Assembly: GCA_964565705.1 (NCBI GenBank)
Contig: CAZMGD010000044.1
Coordinates: 1-30,719, forward strand
From: CAZMGD01 sp964565705
GTDB lineage: Bacteria > Actinomycetota > Acidimicrobiia > Acidimicrobiales > Ilumatobacteraceae
Direction of reading: 5' to 3'
DNA: 30,719 bases
Positions 14,300 through 22,051 of this stretch are shown here, piece after piece. Position 1 is the stretch's first letter, and every line of letters starts with the position of its first letter. Both the position numbers and the translations under genes were made by a program. Below the pieces are notes generated by a model. It did not search any database, had not been told where the DNA came from, and was given only the letters and a program-made list of their open reading frames with translations.

Positions 14300-16429
14300 T
14301 CAGCTCGTGTTGCGGATCGCGATCGTGCGGGCGGCGACGTGGGGCTGGGCGAGGACGAAGTCGCGGATCGCGCTCGCCTTCGGCCCGGCGAAGGGGCGGG
14401 CGAACGGGTACCCCATCTCCCGGGCGTCGGGGTAGCGGTCGCGGGCGCCGCAGAAGCTCATCGATCCGCAGTGCCCCGGTTCGGTGATGCGGTCCAGCGT
14501 GGCGTCGGTCAGCATCACCAGCAGCCGGCACTGCATGCCGGCCCCGGCCGTGCCGCGCGGCAGCAGCAGCGTGTAGGGCCAACCGCAGTCGCAGTACGAC
14601 TGCTCGGAACCGGCGGGCCCGCTGTCGCTCGTCGCCGGGGTGGTCTCGGCGGGACGCTTGATCACCGCGCTGTCGCGGTCCGAGCGGTGCAGCACGGTGT
14701 GCGACGCCGCCGGCAGGGTCGCGGTGAACTTGTCCATCTCGATCCAGGCTCGCCGGTCCTGCGCCACCGAGGCCGGGGCCAGGAAGATCCGCACGGTCAC
14801 GTCGACGGCCCGGTCCGCCGTGTTCTCGGCCCGCACGAAGTAGGTGAACGGTTCGTGGCTCAGGAACTTGATCGTGCGCCCGTTCGGGAGCGTCGCGGTG
14901 TCGGTGAACGTGCTCAGCTCGCCCAGCGTCGTCAGCGACGTGGTGCCCGCTCGTGCGCTCGCCGCGGTGAAGTCCGTGTCCCAGTGGTCGCCACCGAACA
15001 GCTGCTCGCCGAGCTGCTGCAGCTCGACGTCGCTTCGCCCGGGCAGGTCGCTGGTGCGGACGAGCACGATGTCGGGGCTGGCCCACGGCTTGGCCGCGCC
15101 GGTGAGCACGTCGCGCACGAGCACGGGCGGCGCATCCGCGAACGATGCGGGCGCCAGCGTGTCCTGCCACTTCGCCCCGATGTCGTCGATCTGCTTGTGC
15201 CAGCGCCAGAACACCTGGTCGCGGATCGCCGCCATCGGGTTGTTCATCACGCCGTTCGGGTTCCCGGCGCCGGGCCGGCCGGCCGGGATCGGCTCCGACA
15301 GGGCACCGATCATCCCGTGGCCGGTGTTGTGCAGCTGCTCCTCGACGAACTCGCCGAGCGAGTTGGCGTCGACCGGTCGAGGTGGATCGAGGCCGTCGAT
15401 GCTGGGCACCGCACCGTCGCCCAGCGCCTGGTCGATCTGTGTCTGGAACGAGCGCAGCGCCTGCGCCCACTCGCTGGGCAGGGCCCGGTCGACGCGGCGG
15501 ATGGTGAACGGTCGCTGGCCTGACTGGAGACCTTCGGGGTCGTAGCCCTCGGGGATCGGCCGGCTCCACGCGGCCGGCTTGAACGGCTGCACGCGTGCGA
15601 GCTGGTGGGACAGCAGTTCGGCGTCGTAGCGGGCCAGCATCTGGCGGTGCATGTAGAGGAACAGCTCGCCGTGCCGGTCGTTGAGGATCAGGATCTTGCG
15701 CAGCAGCGAGCGCGGCAGTTGTTCGTCGCCGGGCGCCGGATCGCCGAAGAAGTTGCTGATCAGCCGGGACCGACCCTGCTGGTCGAGCGCCTGGGCGAAC
15801 CACGCTGCAACCTGCGCGGCCGATGCACCGGGGATCCGGCTGGCCCAGTCCACCCCGGGCCGGATGACGCGCAGCAAGCGGATCTTGTCGGCGTCGCTCA
15901 CCTGGCCGACCCACTGGTCGAACGACGTCGGCGGCCGGCCGGTGAACGGGTACACCTCGTGCCAGTGCTGGTGGTGCTCGTTGGCGAGCATGTCCTCGCG
16001 CCAGTAGTCCAGCGTCGGTGCGAGCCCACCGATCGAGAGCGCCTTCCCGCGGCGCTTCACCGCCGGCGCGCTGAACAGCCCGGGTGCTGCGCGCACGGTG
16101 CGCGGCTTGAGCAGGGTCCGACCCCGTTCGTTGTGGGTGACGAACAGCGCGAACCCCTGGCGGACGAGCTCGGGGTCGTTGGACGAACGCTCCTCGTCGA
16201 CCGCGTCGAGCGCCGCGCGCAGTCCCGCGGCCGCGCCCTTCTTGGAGGCCGCCGCGGCGCTGAGGCGCAGCGCGAGCAGCGCTGAATCGGTGGCTTGCTG
16301 CGCAGCGAACCACGTGAACCGTGGGGCGCCGCGCGGTAGCGGTGACGCCTCGGAGCCCGGCTCCTGCGCGGCGAGCAGTTCCGTGAACGTGCGACGGCTG
16401 GACTCGCGGAGTTCATTGATCGTGGCCAC
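14300..16429 (-). CDS. Arthropod hemocyanin/prophenoloxidase-type type-3 copper protein
   Basis: A 709-residue protein with the three-domain layout of arthropod hemocyanins and prophenoloxidases. The N-domain has NDPELVRQGFALFVTHN (84-100). CuA is EHHQHWHEVYPF with His153 and His157, plus His261 in ELFLYMHRQM. CuB is LHNTGHGMIG with His367 and His371, plus His411 in FWRWHKQIDDI. The C-domain has RIFLAP, IEMDKF (563-568), CGWP, LLVMLTD and FCGARDRYPD...MGYPFAR. All six copper ligands are present, so dioxygen binding or phenol oxidation is predicted. There is no signal peptide. The GTG at 16429 was chosen for its GGGAGGGG ribosome binding site. About 78 extra residues lie between the CuA halves compared with arthropod members. 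Ordinary bacterial tyrosinases are much shorter and lack these N- and C-domains. No copper chaperone is adjacent. Confidence 0.88.
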   Translation of the reverse strand: MATINELRESSRRTFTELLAAQEPGSEASPLPRGAPRFTWFAAQQATDSALLALRLSAAAASKKGAAAGLRAALDAVDEERSSNDPELVRQGFALFVTHNERGRTLLKPRTVRAAPGLFSAPAVKRRGKALSIGGLAPTLDYWREDMLANEHHQHWHEVYPFTGRPPTSFDQWVGQVSDADKIRLLRVIRPGVDWASRIPGASAAQVAAWFAQALDQQGRSRLISNFFGDPAPGDEQLPRSLLRKILILNDRHGELFLYMHRQMLARYDAELLSHQLARVQPFKPAAWSRPIPEGYDPEGLQSGQRPFTIRRVDRALPSEWAQALRSFQTQIDQALGDGAVPSIDGLDPPRPVDANSLGEFVEEQLHNTGHGMIGALSEPIPAGRPGAGNPNGVMNNPMAAIRDQVFWRWHKQIDDIGAKWQDTLAPASFADAPPVLVRDVLTGAAKPWASPDIVLVRTSDLPGRSDVELQQLGEQLFGGDHWDTDFTAASARAGTTSLTTLGELSTFTDTATLPNGRTIKFLSHEPFTYFVRAENTADRAVDVTVRIFLAPASVAQDRRAWIEMDKFTATLPAASHTVLHRSDRDSAVIKRPAETTPATSDSGPAGSEQSYCDCGWPYTLLLPRGTAGAGMQCRLLVMLTDATLDRITEPGHCGSMSFCGARDRYPDAREMGYPFARPFAGPKASAIRDFVLAQPHVAARTIAIRNTS

Positions 16430-16512
16430 AACCCCTCCCGGCTCGGCGACGCCCGGCGAGTCTCCCACACCGCGGGGATTGACAGCGGCGGCCGATGGGT
16501 ACTGTGCCCAAC
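16430..16512. promoter_or_regulatory. Divergent promoter region, hemocyanin-like gene and YtxH-like gene
   Basis: On the plus strand TTGACA (16479-16484) and TACTGT (16500-16505) are spaced by 15 bases and followed 7 bases later by ATG, a good match to a leaderless promoter for the small membrane-protein pair. On the minus strand only the GGGAGGGG ribosome binding site before the GTG at 16429 is clear. Confidence 0.5.
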
Positions 16513-16707
16513 ATGAAGAAGATGTTGTTCGCTCTCGTCCTCGGGGCCGCGTTGGCCTACGTGTTCGACCCGAAGCTCGGCACCCAGCGCCGCAACGACC
16601 TCAAGCGCAAGCTCGACCGGACCAAGAACTCGGCTCAGCCGGCTGTCGAATCGATCGACGTGCTCGTCTTCGACGAGCGCAGGCCTGCCGCTGCGGGGAT
16701 GTCGTGA
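16513..16707 (+). CDS. Small YtxH-like membrane protein
   Basis: A 64-residue protein with one N-terminal hydrophobic segment (LFALVLGAALAYV). Immediately after it comes FDPKLGTQRRNDLKRKL, the FDPxxGxxRR pattern of YtxH-like and related small envelope proteins. The basic stretch after the helix suggests an N-out or loosely anchored protein with a cytoplasmic tail. An alternative ATG lies at 16495, but it would fall within the apparent promoter, so 16513 is preferred. Its stop overlaps the GTG of the next gene (GTGA), indicating coupled translation. Function unknown. Confidence 0.65.
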   Translation: MKKMLFALVLGAALAYVFDPKLGTQRRNDLKRKLDRTKNSAQPAVESIDVLVFDERRPAAAGMS

Positions 16708-17075
16708 GCGCCCCGGCCCCCGTCGCCGCGGTCCAGTCCGGGCTCTCCGATGCCGGTGGCGCCGTCGCCGGCGTGCTCGGCGACGTCGTCATCTCCGGGG
16801 TCGACATCGCTCGTGACATCCTCGGCAGCACGTCCGATCTCGCTGACGACCTGTTCCCCTCCGGCACGGGGAAGAGCTCGGGTCGTGGCGTGATCGGCAA
16901 GCTCGTGGTGGCGCTCGCTGCGTTGGCGGTGCTCGCCGCCGTGTTCGCCCTGCTCCGCCGCATGCGCGGCGGCGCGAGCGAGGAGCCGTCGTCGACGTTC
17001 CCCTCGCCGGCGTCCGTGCGCGAGGCATCTGCGGCCAACGGCACCAAGGATCGCGCCGCGACACCGGTCAGCTGA
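16704..17075 (+). CDS. Hypothetical single-pass membrane protein
   Basis: A 123-residue protein that I do not recognise. An Ala/Gly/Val-rich N-terminal third is followed by a short acidic region (DLADDLFPSG) and one clear membrane helix at about residues 63-85 (IGKLVVALAALAVLAAVFALL). An RRMRGG positive cluster follows, then a Ser/Ala-rich tail of about 35 residues. The GTG start overlaps the stop of the YtxH-like gene, so the two small membrane proteins are likely made together. It ends 3 bases before the convergent nucleoside hydrolase. Confidence 0.6.
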   Translation: MSAPAPVAAVQSGLSDAGGAVAGVLGDVVISGVDIARDILGSTSDLADDLFPSGTGKSSGRGVIGKLVVALAALAVLAAVFALLRRMRGGASEEPSSTFPSPASVREASAANGTKDRAATPVS

Positions 17076-17078
17076 CCC

Positions 17079-18038
17079 TCACGGCGGTCGAGTCGGCAGG
17101 GAGCGTTCCAGCGCACCGAGCATCGCCTCGGCGACCAGATCCTCGTCGCACCAGGACAGGGCGGTCGTGACCCGCGAGCCGGGTTCCAGGGCATCCAGCA
17201 CACAGCGTTCGTCTCCGGGCGGGCCCTCGACGAGGGCCCGCCCCGTGACGTACGTGGCGCCGATGTCCGACGGGCGCGCCGCGACGAGCGCGGCGATCGG
17301 ATCGTGGAGCGCGAGCATGCGCCGTCCCGCGCGGCTCTCGTAGAAGTCGATGTAGAACGCTGCTACCCGGTGTGCGAGCCGACCGTGGGGCGTTGACGCA
17401 GCAGCCATCCGCTCGAGATATGGAGCGCCAGCCGCGGTGTGCAGCGTGACGTCGACGCCGGCGAGCGTGACCTCGCCGGCTGCGGCGGCCACGATCCTGG
17501 CGGCCTCGGGATCGTGGAACGTGTTCGGATCTCCGACGCCTTCTGCCGGGTCGGGGTCGCCGGGTGCGAGGCGCGGTCCGGCACCGCCCATGATCGTCAC
17601 CGTCCGGAATCCGGTCAGCAGCGCGGGCTCGATGCGGAGCGCGGCGCCGATGTTGGTCAGTGGGCCGAGGGCGAGGAGGTCGAGCTCGCCGGCCCGATGG
17701 TGGACGAGCTCGAGCAACGCCTCGACCGCCGTCTCCCCGGGCCTCGCCGGCGGGGCGGGCGGGGGAGCGACGCCGCAGTCGCCCAGCCCGTCGTGGCCGT
17801 GCACGAACCACGCCGTCGACAGCTCTCCGACGAGCGGGCCCGACAGCCCGCCCACGACCGGTACGGCTGGCAGGCCGCACATGTCGAGCACGAGACGGGC
17901 GTTCGCGGTCGACGACTCGGTGGAGCAGTTCCCGTGCGTCGTGGTGACGGTGACCAGCTCGACCTCCGGCATCGATGCCAGGAGGATGAGCGCGAGCGCG
18001 TCGTCGATGCCGGTGTCGGTGTCCACCACGAGCTGCAT
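17079..18038 (-). CDS. Inosine/uridine-type nucleoside hydrolase
   Basis: A 319-residue calcium-dependent N-ribohydrolase that cleaves nucleosides to base and ribose for salvage. The N-terminal signature DTDTGIDDA supplies Asp6, Asp8, Asp12 and Asp13. Typical later motifs are VTTTHGNCSTESS (binding loop), LGPLTNIGAALR, VTIMGGAG, and LHDPIAAL with the last calcium-binding Asp. Length is normal. The ATG at 18038 places the Asp cluster five residues from the start, as usual. It follows alkB on the same strand after a 77-base gap and may be the last gene of the putA-alkB transcript or have its own promoter. Confidence 0.92.
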   Translation of the reverse strand: MQLVVDTDTGIDDALALILLASMPEVELVTVTTTHGNCSTESSTANARLVLDMCGLPAVPVVGGLSGPLVGELSTAWFVHGHDGLGDCGVAPPPAPPARPGETAVEALLELVHHRAGELDLLALGPLTNIGAALRIEPALLTGFRTVTIMGGAGPRLAPGDPDPAEGVGDPNTFHDPEAARIVAAAAGEVTLAGVDVTLHTAAGAPYLERMAAASTPHGRLAHRVAAFYIDFYESRAGRRMLALHDPIAALVAARPSDIGATYVTGRALVEGPPGDERCVLDALEPGSRVTTALSWCDEDLVAEAMLGALERSLPTRPP

Positions 18039-18115
18039 CGCACCATCGTCGCAGCGGGTGGGCCGTGAGATGCACATCGACGTCGACTTCGAGGGGCAGC
18101 CGCTTCCGGGCCCGG

Positions 18116-18766
18116 TCAGGGCAGACCGGTCTGCCGGATCGTGACGTTCAGCCGCCCAGCGCGCAGGCCGGTCAGGGGATCGCCGGTGCCCGGCAGGATC
18201 CGCGTCACGCCGTGGTACGCGAACCGCGACGGTCCAGCGAACACGAACAGGTCGCCCGAGCGCAGCGTCACGTCCGCATACGGGTGGCCCCGACCGGCGG
18301 TGTCGCCGAAGCGGAACACGCAGTCGTCGCCGATGCTGAACGACACGACCGGTGCGCCGCAGACCTCCTCCTTGTCCTGGTGCATCCCCATCCGTGCCCC
18401 GGCGTCGTAGAAGTTGACGAGCGCGACGTCGGGTTCGTAGCCGTCGGCGCCGAGACCCACGGCGGCTACCGCTTCGCGGGCGAGGTCGGCCAACCACGCC
18501 GGGAACGGCTTGACCGGCGCCCCGTCGACGTCCTCGGCAACGCGCGTGTAGCGGTACGGCAGCCAGTGCCAGCCCAGGCACACCGTGCGCGCCGACATCA
18601 CACCGCCGCCCACCCGTGTCGCGTGCATCCCCGCCGGTGGACGGGACCACTCGCGGCATGCCTCGACGAGCGCCTGCTGGCGATCGATCGACAACCAATC
18701 GGGCAGGAGGTGCGCGCCGGGGGCGATCTCGGCGCGTTCCCGAGGCAGCAGGCTGCGCTCGCTCAC
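18116..18766 (-). CDS. AlkB-type 2-oxoglutarate/Fe(II) dioxygenase
   Basis: A 216-residue member of the AlkB family, which oxidatively demethylates N-alkylated bases in DNA or RNA. Iron ligands are His129 and Asp131 (MHQDKEE) and His185 (AYHGV). Arg205 and Arg211 in RLNVTIR bind 2-oxoglutarate and substrate. LVNFYDAGARMG is the usual strand before the HxD motif, and VSFSIGDDCVFRFG the usual strand after it. The start is a GTG at 18766 that overlaps the putA stop (GTGA), so it is translationally coupled to putA. That pairing has no obvious biochemical logic, although both produce or consume 2-oxoglutarate-related metabolites. Confidence 0.9.
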   Translation of the reverse strand: MSERSLLPRERAEIAPGAHLLPDWLSIDRQQALVEACREWSRPPAGMHATRVGGGVMSARTVCLGWHWLPYRYTRVAEDVDGAPVKPFPAWLADLAREAVAAVGLGADGYEPDVALVNFYDAGARMGMHQDKEEVCGAPVVSFSIGDDCVFRFGDTAGRGHPYADVTLRSGDLFVFAGPSRFAYHGVTRILPGTGDPLTGLRAGRLNVTIRQTGLP

Positions 18767-21700
18767 CGGCAGACCGTCCGCACGTTGCCGTAGCGGTGGA
18801 GGGTCTCGCTGACCGCCTGGGCCCGCAACCAACGGGGCAGCTCGACCGAGGGCTCGGCGGCGATCGGCTCGTCGTCGACGGGCACGTTGGCTCGGTGCGC
18901 GGCGCGGCGAAGCGCGTCGCCGGCGGTGGTGAGCAGGCGCAGCCGGGAGCAGCCGCCGATCCGGTCGGCCAGATCCTCGTCGGTCTCGGCGCCACGGCTG
19001 CTGACCTCGACCTCGGTCCCGATGACCGCCGCCGCCGCGATCGCCCGCTGCACCTGGTCCGGTGCGGTGGAGTCGCCGACCCGGAGGATCACCGGGCGGG
19101 GCAGTGGGTGGTAGCGCAGCTCGTTGCGCTCGCAGGTCAGACCGCTCGGGTCCTCACCCCGGTCGCGGCGCGGCAGCCACCACTCGCGGTAGCGCGCCTC
19201 GACGGTGTCCGGGTCGACGTCGCCAGCGTCGCGCCACCGGCCGAGCGCGGCGACGTAGTCGGGTCCGCCAGCCTTCGCGGTGGGGCCGACCGCCGACCGC
19301 TTCCACCCGCCGAAGGGCTGGCGGCGCACGATCGCCCCGGTGATGTGACGGTTCACGTATGCGTTGCCGACCTGGACCTCGCCGAGCCATCTCGAGATCT
19401 CGTCCGGATCGAGCGAGTGGAGGCCGCCGGTCAGGCCGAACGACACCGCGTTCTGGAGCTCGATCGCATGCGCCAGGTCGTCGGCACGGATGACCCCGAG
19501 CACCGGCCCGAAGCACTCCGTGCGATGGAACCACGAGCCGGGCGCGACGCCGGTGCGGATGCCCGGCGTCCAGCGGCGCGGATCGTCGGCGTCGACCGTC
19601 GGCTCGACGAGCCAGCGCTCGCCGGCATCCAGCATGGTGAGCGCCCGCCGCAGCACGTCCGGCGGAGGTCCGATGAGCGGCCCCATCACCGTGGCCGGAT
19701 CGTCGGCGGGCCCGACGCGCAAGGAACGGGTCGCGTCGGCGAGCTTGCGGACGAAGTGCGGCCCGTCGTGCACGGGTGCGGTCACGATCGCCAGGCTCGC
19801 GGCCGAGCACTTCTGGCCGGCGTGACCGAACGCCGAGCGGACGATGTCGGCCACGGCGAGGTCGATGTCGGCGTGCTCGGTCACGACGATCGCGTTCTTC
19901 CCGCTCGTCTCGGCGAGCAGGTGCAGGTCCGGCTTCCAGCCGAGGAACAGTGCCGCGGTGTCGAACGAGCCGGTCAGCACGACCGTGTCCACTCCGGGAT
20001 GGGTCACGAGGTGGCGGCCGGTCGTCGATTCGCCGGCGCGCACGAACTGGAGGAGGTCGCTCGGCACGCCGGCCTCCCACAGCTGCTCGGTCAACGCCCA
20101 CGCCGTGCGAACGGTCTGCGGCGCCGGCTTGAGGATGACCGCGTTGCCGGCGGCGAGCGCTGCGAGCACGCCCCCGGCGGGGATCGCGTACGGGAAGTTC
20201 CAGGGCGGCACGACGGCGACCAGGCCGCGCGGCAGCAGCGCGCCGTGGGCGGTGGTGCCGAGTCGCTGCGCCGACTCGGCGTAGTAGCGGGCGAAGTCGA
20301 CGGCCTCGGACACCTCGACGTCCGCCTCGCCCACCGTCTTGGTGGCCTCGTGCACCATCGTCGCGATCGATCGCCCGCGACCGCTGGCCATGACCTCGGC
20401 CGCCCGCAGCAGCACGACGATCCGTTCTCCGAGGGCCCGTGCCGCCCATCGGGCTCCCGCTTCCCGGCCCCTGACCACCGCCGCGTCGATCGCCGTCGTG
20501 TCGTCGACCTCGGCGGGCAGCGGGCGCCCGCCGTGTTCCGTGCGGAGGTGACGCTCGATCCAACAACGGTTGGCGGCGATCGCGAAGTCGGTGTCGGGGG
20601 TGTTCGTGAACGGTGCGCCCGGCGGGAACGTGAGGTGTTCGGTCGCCCGATCCTGGTCGCGGCGGGCCGCGGCGGACATCGCGTGCCGGTCGCGCACGGC
20701 GGCGGTGAACCGTTCGCGCTCGACTTGCCACTGCGGGTTCCCGACGTCGATCGTCAGCGCGTGACTCAGGTAGTTCTCCGGCGCGCTGTTCTCGTCGAGT
20801 CGCCGGGCCAGGTAGGAGATCGCGCTCGGGAAGTCGTCGGGCCGCACGACGGGTGCATACAGCAGCACCCCTCCGGTGTGCTCGGCGACCGCTCGGGCCT
20901 GGCCGGGCGCCATGCCGTTCAGCATCTCGACGTCGAGCCGATCGGCCGCACCGACGTGCTCGGCGAGCTCGATCGCCCACGCCACGTCGAACAGGTTGTG
21001 CGACGCGACGCCGACGCGCAGGCCGCCCGCGGAACCGGCGCGCAGCGCGTGCTCCACCATCCGCTTGTAGTTCGAGTCGACCTCGTGCTTCGTCGCGTAG
21101 GGCGCCTGCTGCCAGCCGTGCAGCTCGGCGTCCACCCGCTCCATGGCCAGGTTGGCGCCCTTGACGATGCGTACCTTGATCGCTGCGCCACCGGCCCGGT
21201 GCCGCTGCGCCGCCCACGTGGCGATGGCTTGCAACGTCGCGAACGACTCGGGCAGGTACGCCTGGAGCACGATGCCGGCGCTGAAGCGATGGAATGCCGG
21301 CTCGTCGAGCACCTGACGGAACGCGGCCGTGGTCAGCTCGAGGTCGCGGTGCTCCTCCATGTCCAGGTTCACGAACGCCGCCGGGTGCTGTGCCGCTGCC
21401 GCAGTGAACACCTCGCGCAGCCGGGTGCAGATCCGCTCGAGCGTGTGCTCGAACGCGAGCGGCTGCAGCTGCGCGCACAGCGCCGAGATCTTCACCGAGA
21501 CGTAGTCCACGTCAGGTCGCTGCAGCTGGTCGATGACCGCCGCGGTGCGCTGGGTCGCCTCGTCGTCGCCGAGCACGAGCTCGCCGAGCACGTTGACGTT
21601 CACCCGGGCCCCGTCCGCACGTAGCCGGGCCAGGGCTCGGCGCTCGCCGCGCCCGAGCGGCAGCACCAGCGAACCGGTCTGGCGGCGGATGCGCCATCGC

Positions 21701-22011
21701 ACGGCCGGCAGCACGAGCTGCGGTGCGACCGTGGCCAGCCGCCGACCCGCCGCGAGCGCGACGCGGTCGAACGAACCGACCGGTGCTCGCCCCTCGGCCA
21801 CCTCGGCGAAGACCTCCGCCGCGACGTGTGGCTCGGGGATGCGCATGACCCGGTCGGTCAGCCCGAGCAGGAGCTCCCGCCCCGCCGAATCGGCCAGTAG
21901 CGCCGCGAGGCGCTGTGCCTCGCGGCGCTCGCGCCGGGTGGTCAGCCGCTGCGCGTCACGCAGCAGCGCGGTGGCCCGTGCGACGGACACATCGACGAGG
22001 TCGTCGTCCAC
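18763..22011 (-). CDS. putA: Bifunctional proline dehydrogenase / glutamate semialdehyde dehydrogenase PutA
   Basis: This enzyme of about 1082 residues oxidises proline to glutamate in two steps. The FAD-linked proline dehydrogenase barrel spans about residues 80-430, with VRIVKGANLAMER, YATKHEVDSNYKRM and VASHNLFD. The NAD-linked aldehyde dehydrogenase spans about 490-970, with VVPPWNFP, Glu701 in AETSGKN, the catalytic Cys735 in GHAGQKCSAAS, and ECFGPVLGVI. A C-terminal tail of about 100 residues follows, as in other actinobacterial PutA proteins. There is no N-terminal ribbon-helix-helix, so it is not an autoregulator like E. coli PutA. The GTG at 22011 was preferred; a TTG at 22023 in the same frame is the alternative. 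A hairpin just upstream separates it from the citrate synthase gene. Confidence 0.95.
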   Translation of the reverse strand: MDDDLVDVSVARATALLRDAQRLTTRRERREAQRLAALLADSAGRELLLGLTDRVMRIPEPHVAAEVFAEVAEGRAPVGSFDRVALAAGRRLATVAPQLVLPAVRWRIRRQTGSLVLPLGRGERRALARLRADGARVNVNVLGELVLGDDEATQRTAAVIDQLQRPDVDYVSVKISALCAQLQPLAFEHTLERICTRLREVFTAAAAQHPAAFVNLDMEEHRDLELTTAAFRQVLDEPAFHRFSAGIVLQAYLPESFATLQAIATWAAQRHRAGGAAIKVRIVKGANLAMERVDAELHGWQQAPYATKHEVDSNYKRMVEHALRAGSAGGLRVGVASHNLFDVAWAIELAEHVGAADRLDVEMLNGMAPGQARAVAEHTGGVLLYAPVVRPDDFPSAISYLARRLDENSAPENYLSHALTIDVGNPQWQVERERFTAAVRDRHAMSAAARRDQDRATEHLTFPPGAPFTNTPDTDFAIAANRCWIERHLRTEHGGRPLPAEVDDTTAIDAAVVRGREAGARWAARALGERIVVLLRAAEVMASGRGRSIATMVHEATKTVGEADVEVSEAVDFARYYAESAQRLGTTAHGALLPRGLVAVVPPWNFPYAIPAGGVLAALAAGNAVILKPAPQTVRTAWALTEQLWEAGVPSDLLQFVRAGESTTGRHLVTHPGVDTVVLTGSFDTAALFLGWKPDLHLLAETSGKNAIVVTEHADIDLAVADIVRSAFGHAGQKCSAASLAIVTAPVHDGPHFVRKLADATRSLRVGPADDPATVMGPLIGPPPDVLRRALTMLDAGERWLVEPTVDADDPRRWTPGIRTGVAPGSWFHRTECFGPVLGVIRADDLAHAIELQNAVSFGLTGGLHSLDPDEISRWLGEVQVGNAYVNRHITGAIVRRQPFGGWKRSAVGPTAKAGGPDYVAALGRWRDAGDVDPDTVEARYREWWLPRRDRGEDPSGLTCERNELRYHPLPRPVILRVGDSTAPDQVQRAIAAAAVIGTEVEVSSRGAETDEDLADRIGGCSRLRLLTTAGDALRRAAHRANVPVDDEPIAAEPSVELPRWLRAQAVSETLHRYGNVRTVCR

Positions 22012-22027
22012 GGGCCCATCCAAGCAG

Positions 22028-22049
22028 GCGCGCCCCGGGACGGGCGCGC
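22028..22049 (-). terminator. Hairpin after the CBS-citrate synthase gene
   Basis: An 8-base-pair GC stem (22028-22035 with 22042-22049) with a 6-base loop lies 2 bases beyond the citrate synthase stop and just before putA. It probably terminates the former, and it sits where the putA leader would begin. Confidence 0.5.
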
Positions 22050-22051
22050 GG

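Noticed and set aside
18616..21624. 1002-codon open frame on the plus strand
   Set aside because: It is antisense to putA with shadow composition (Arg, Gly, Asp, His runs); the putA frame contains all catalytic motifs.
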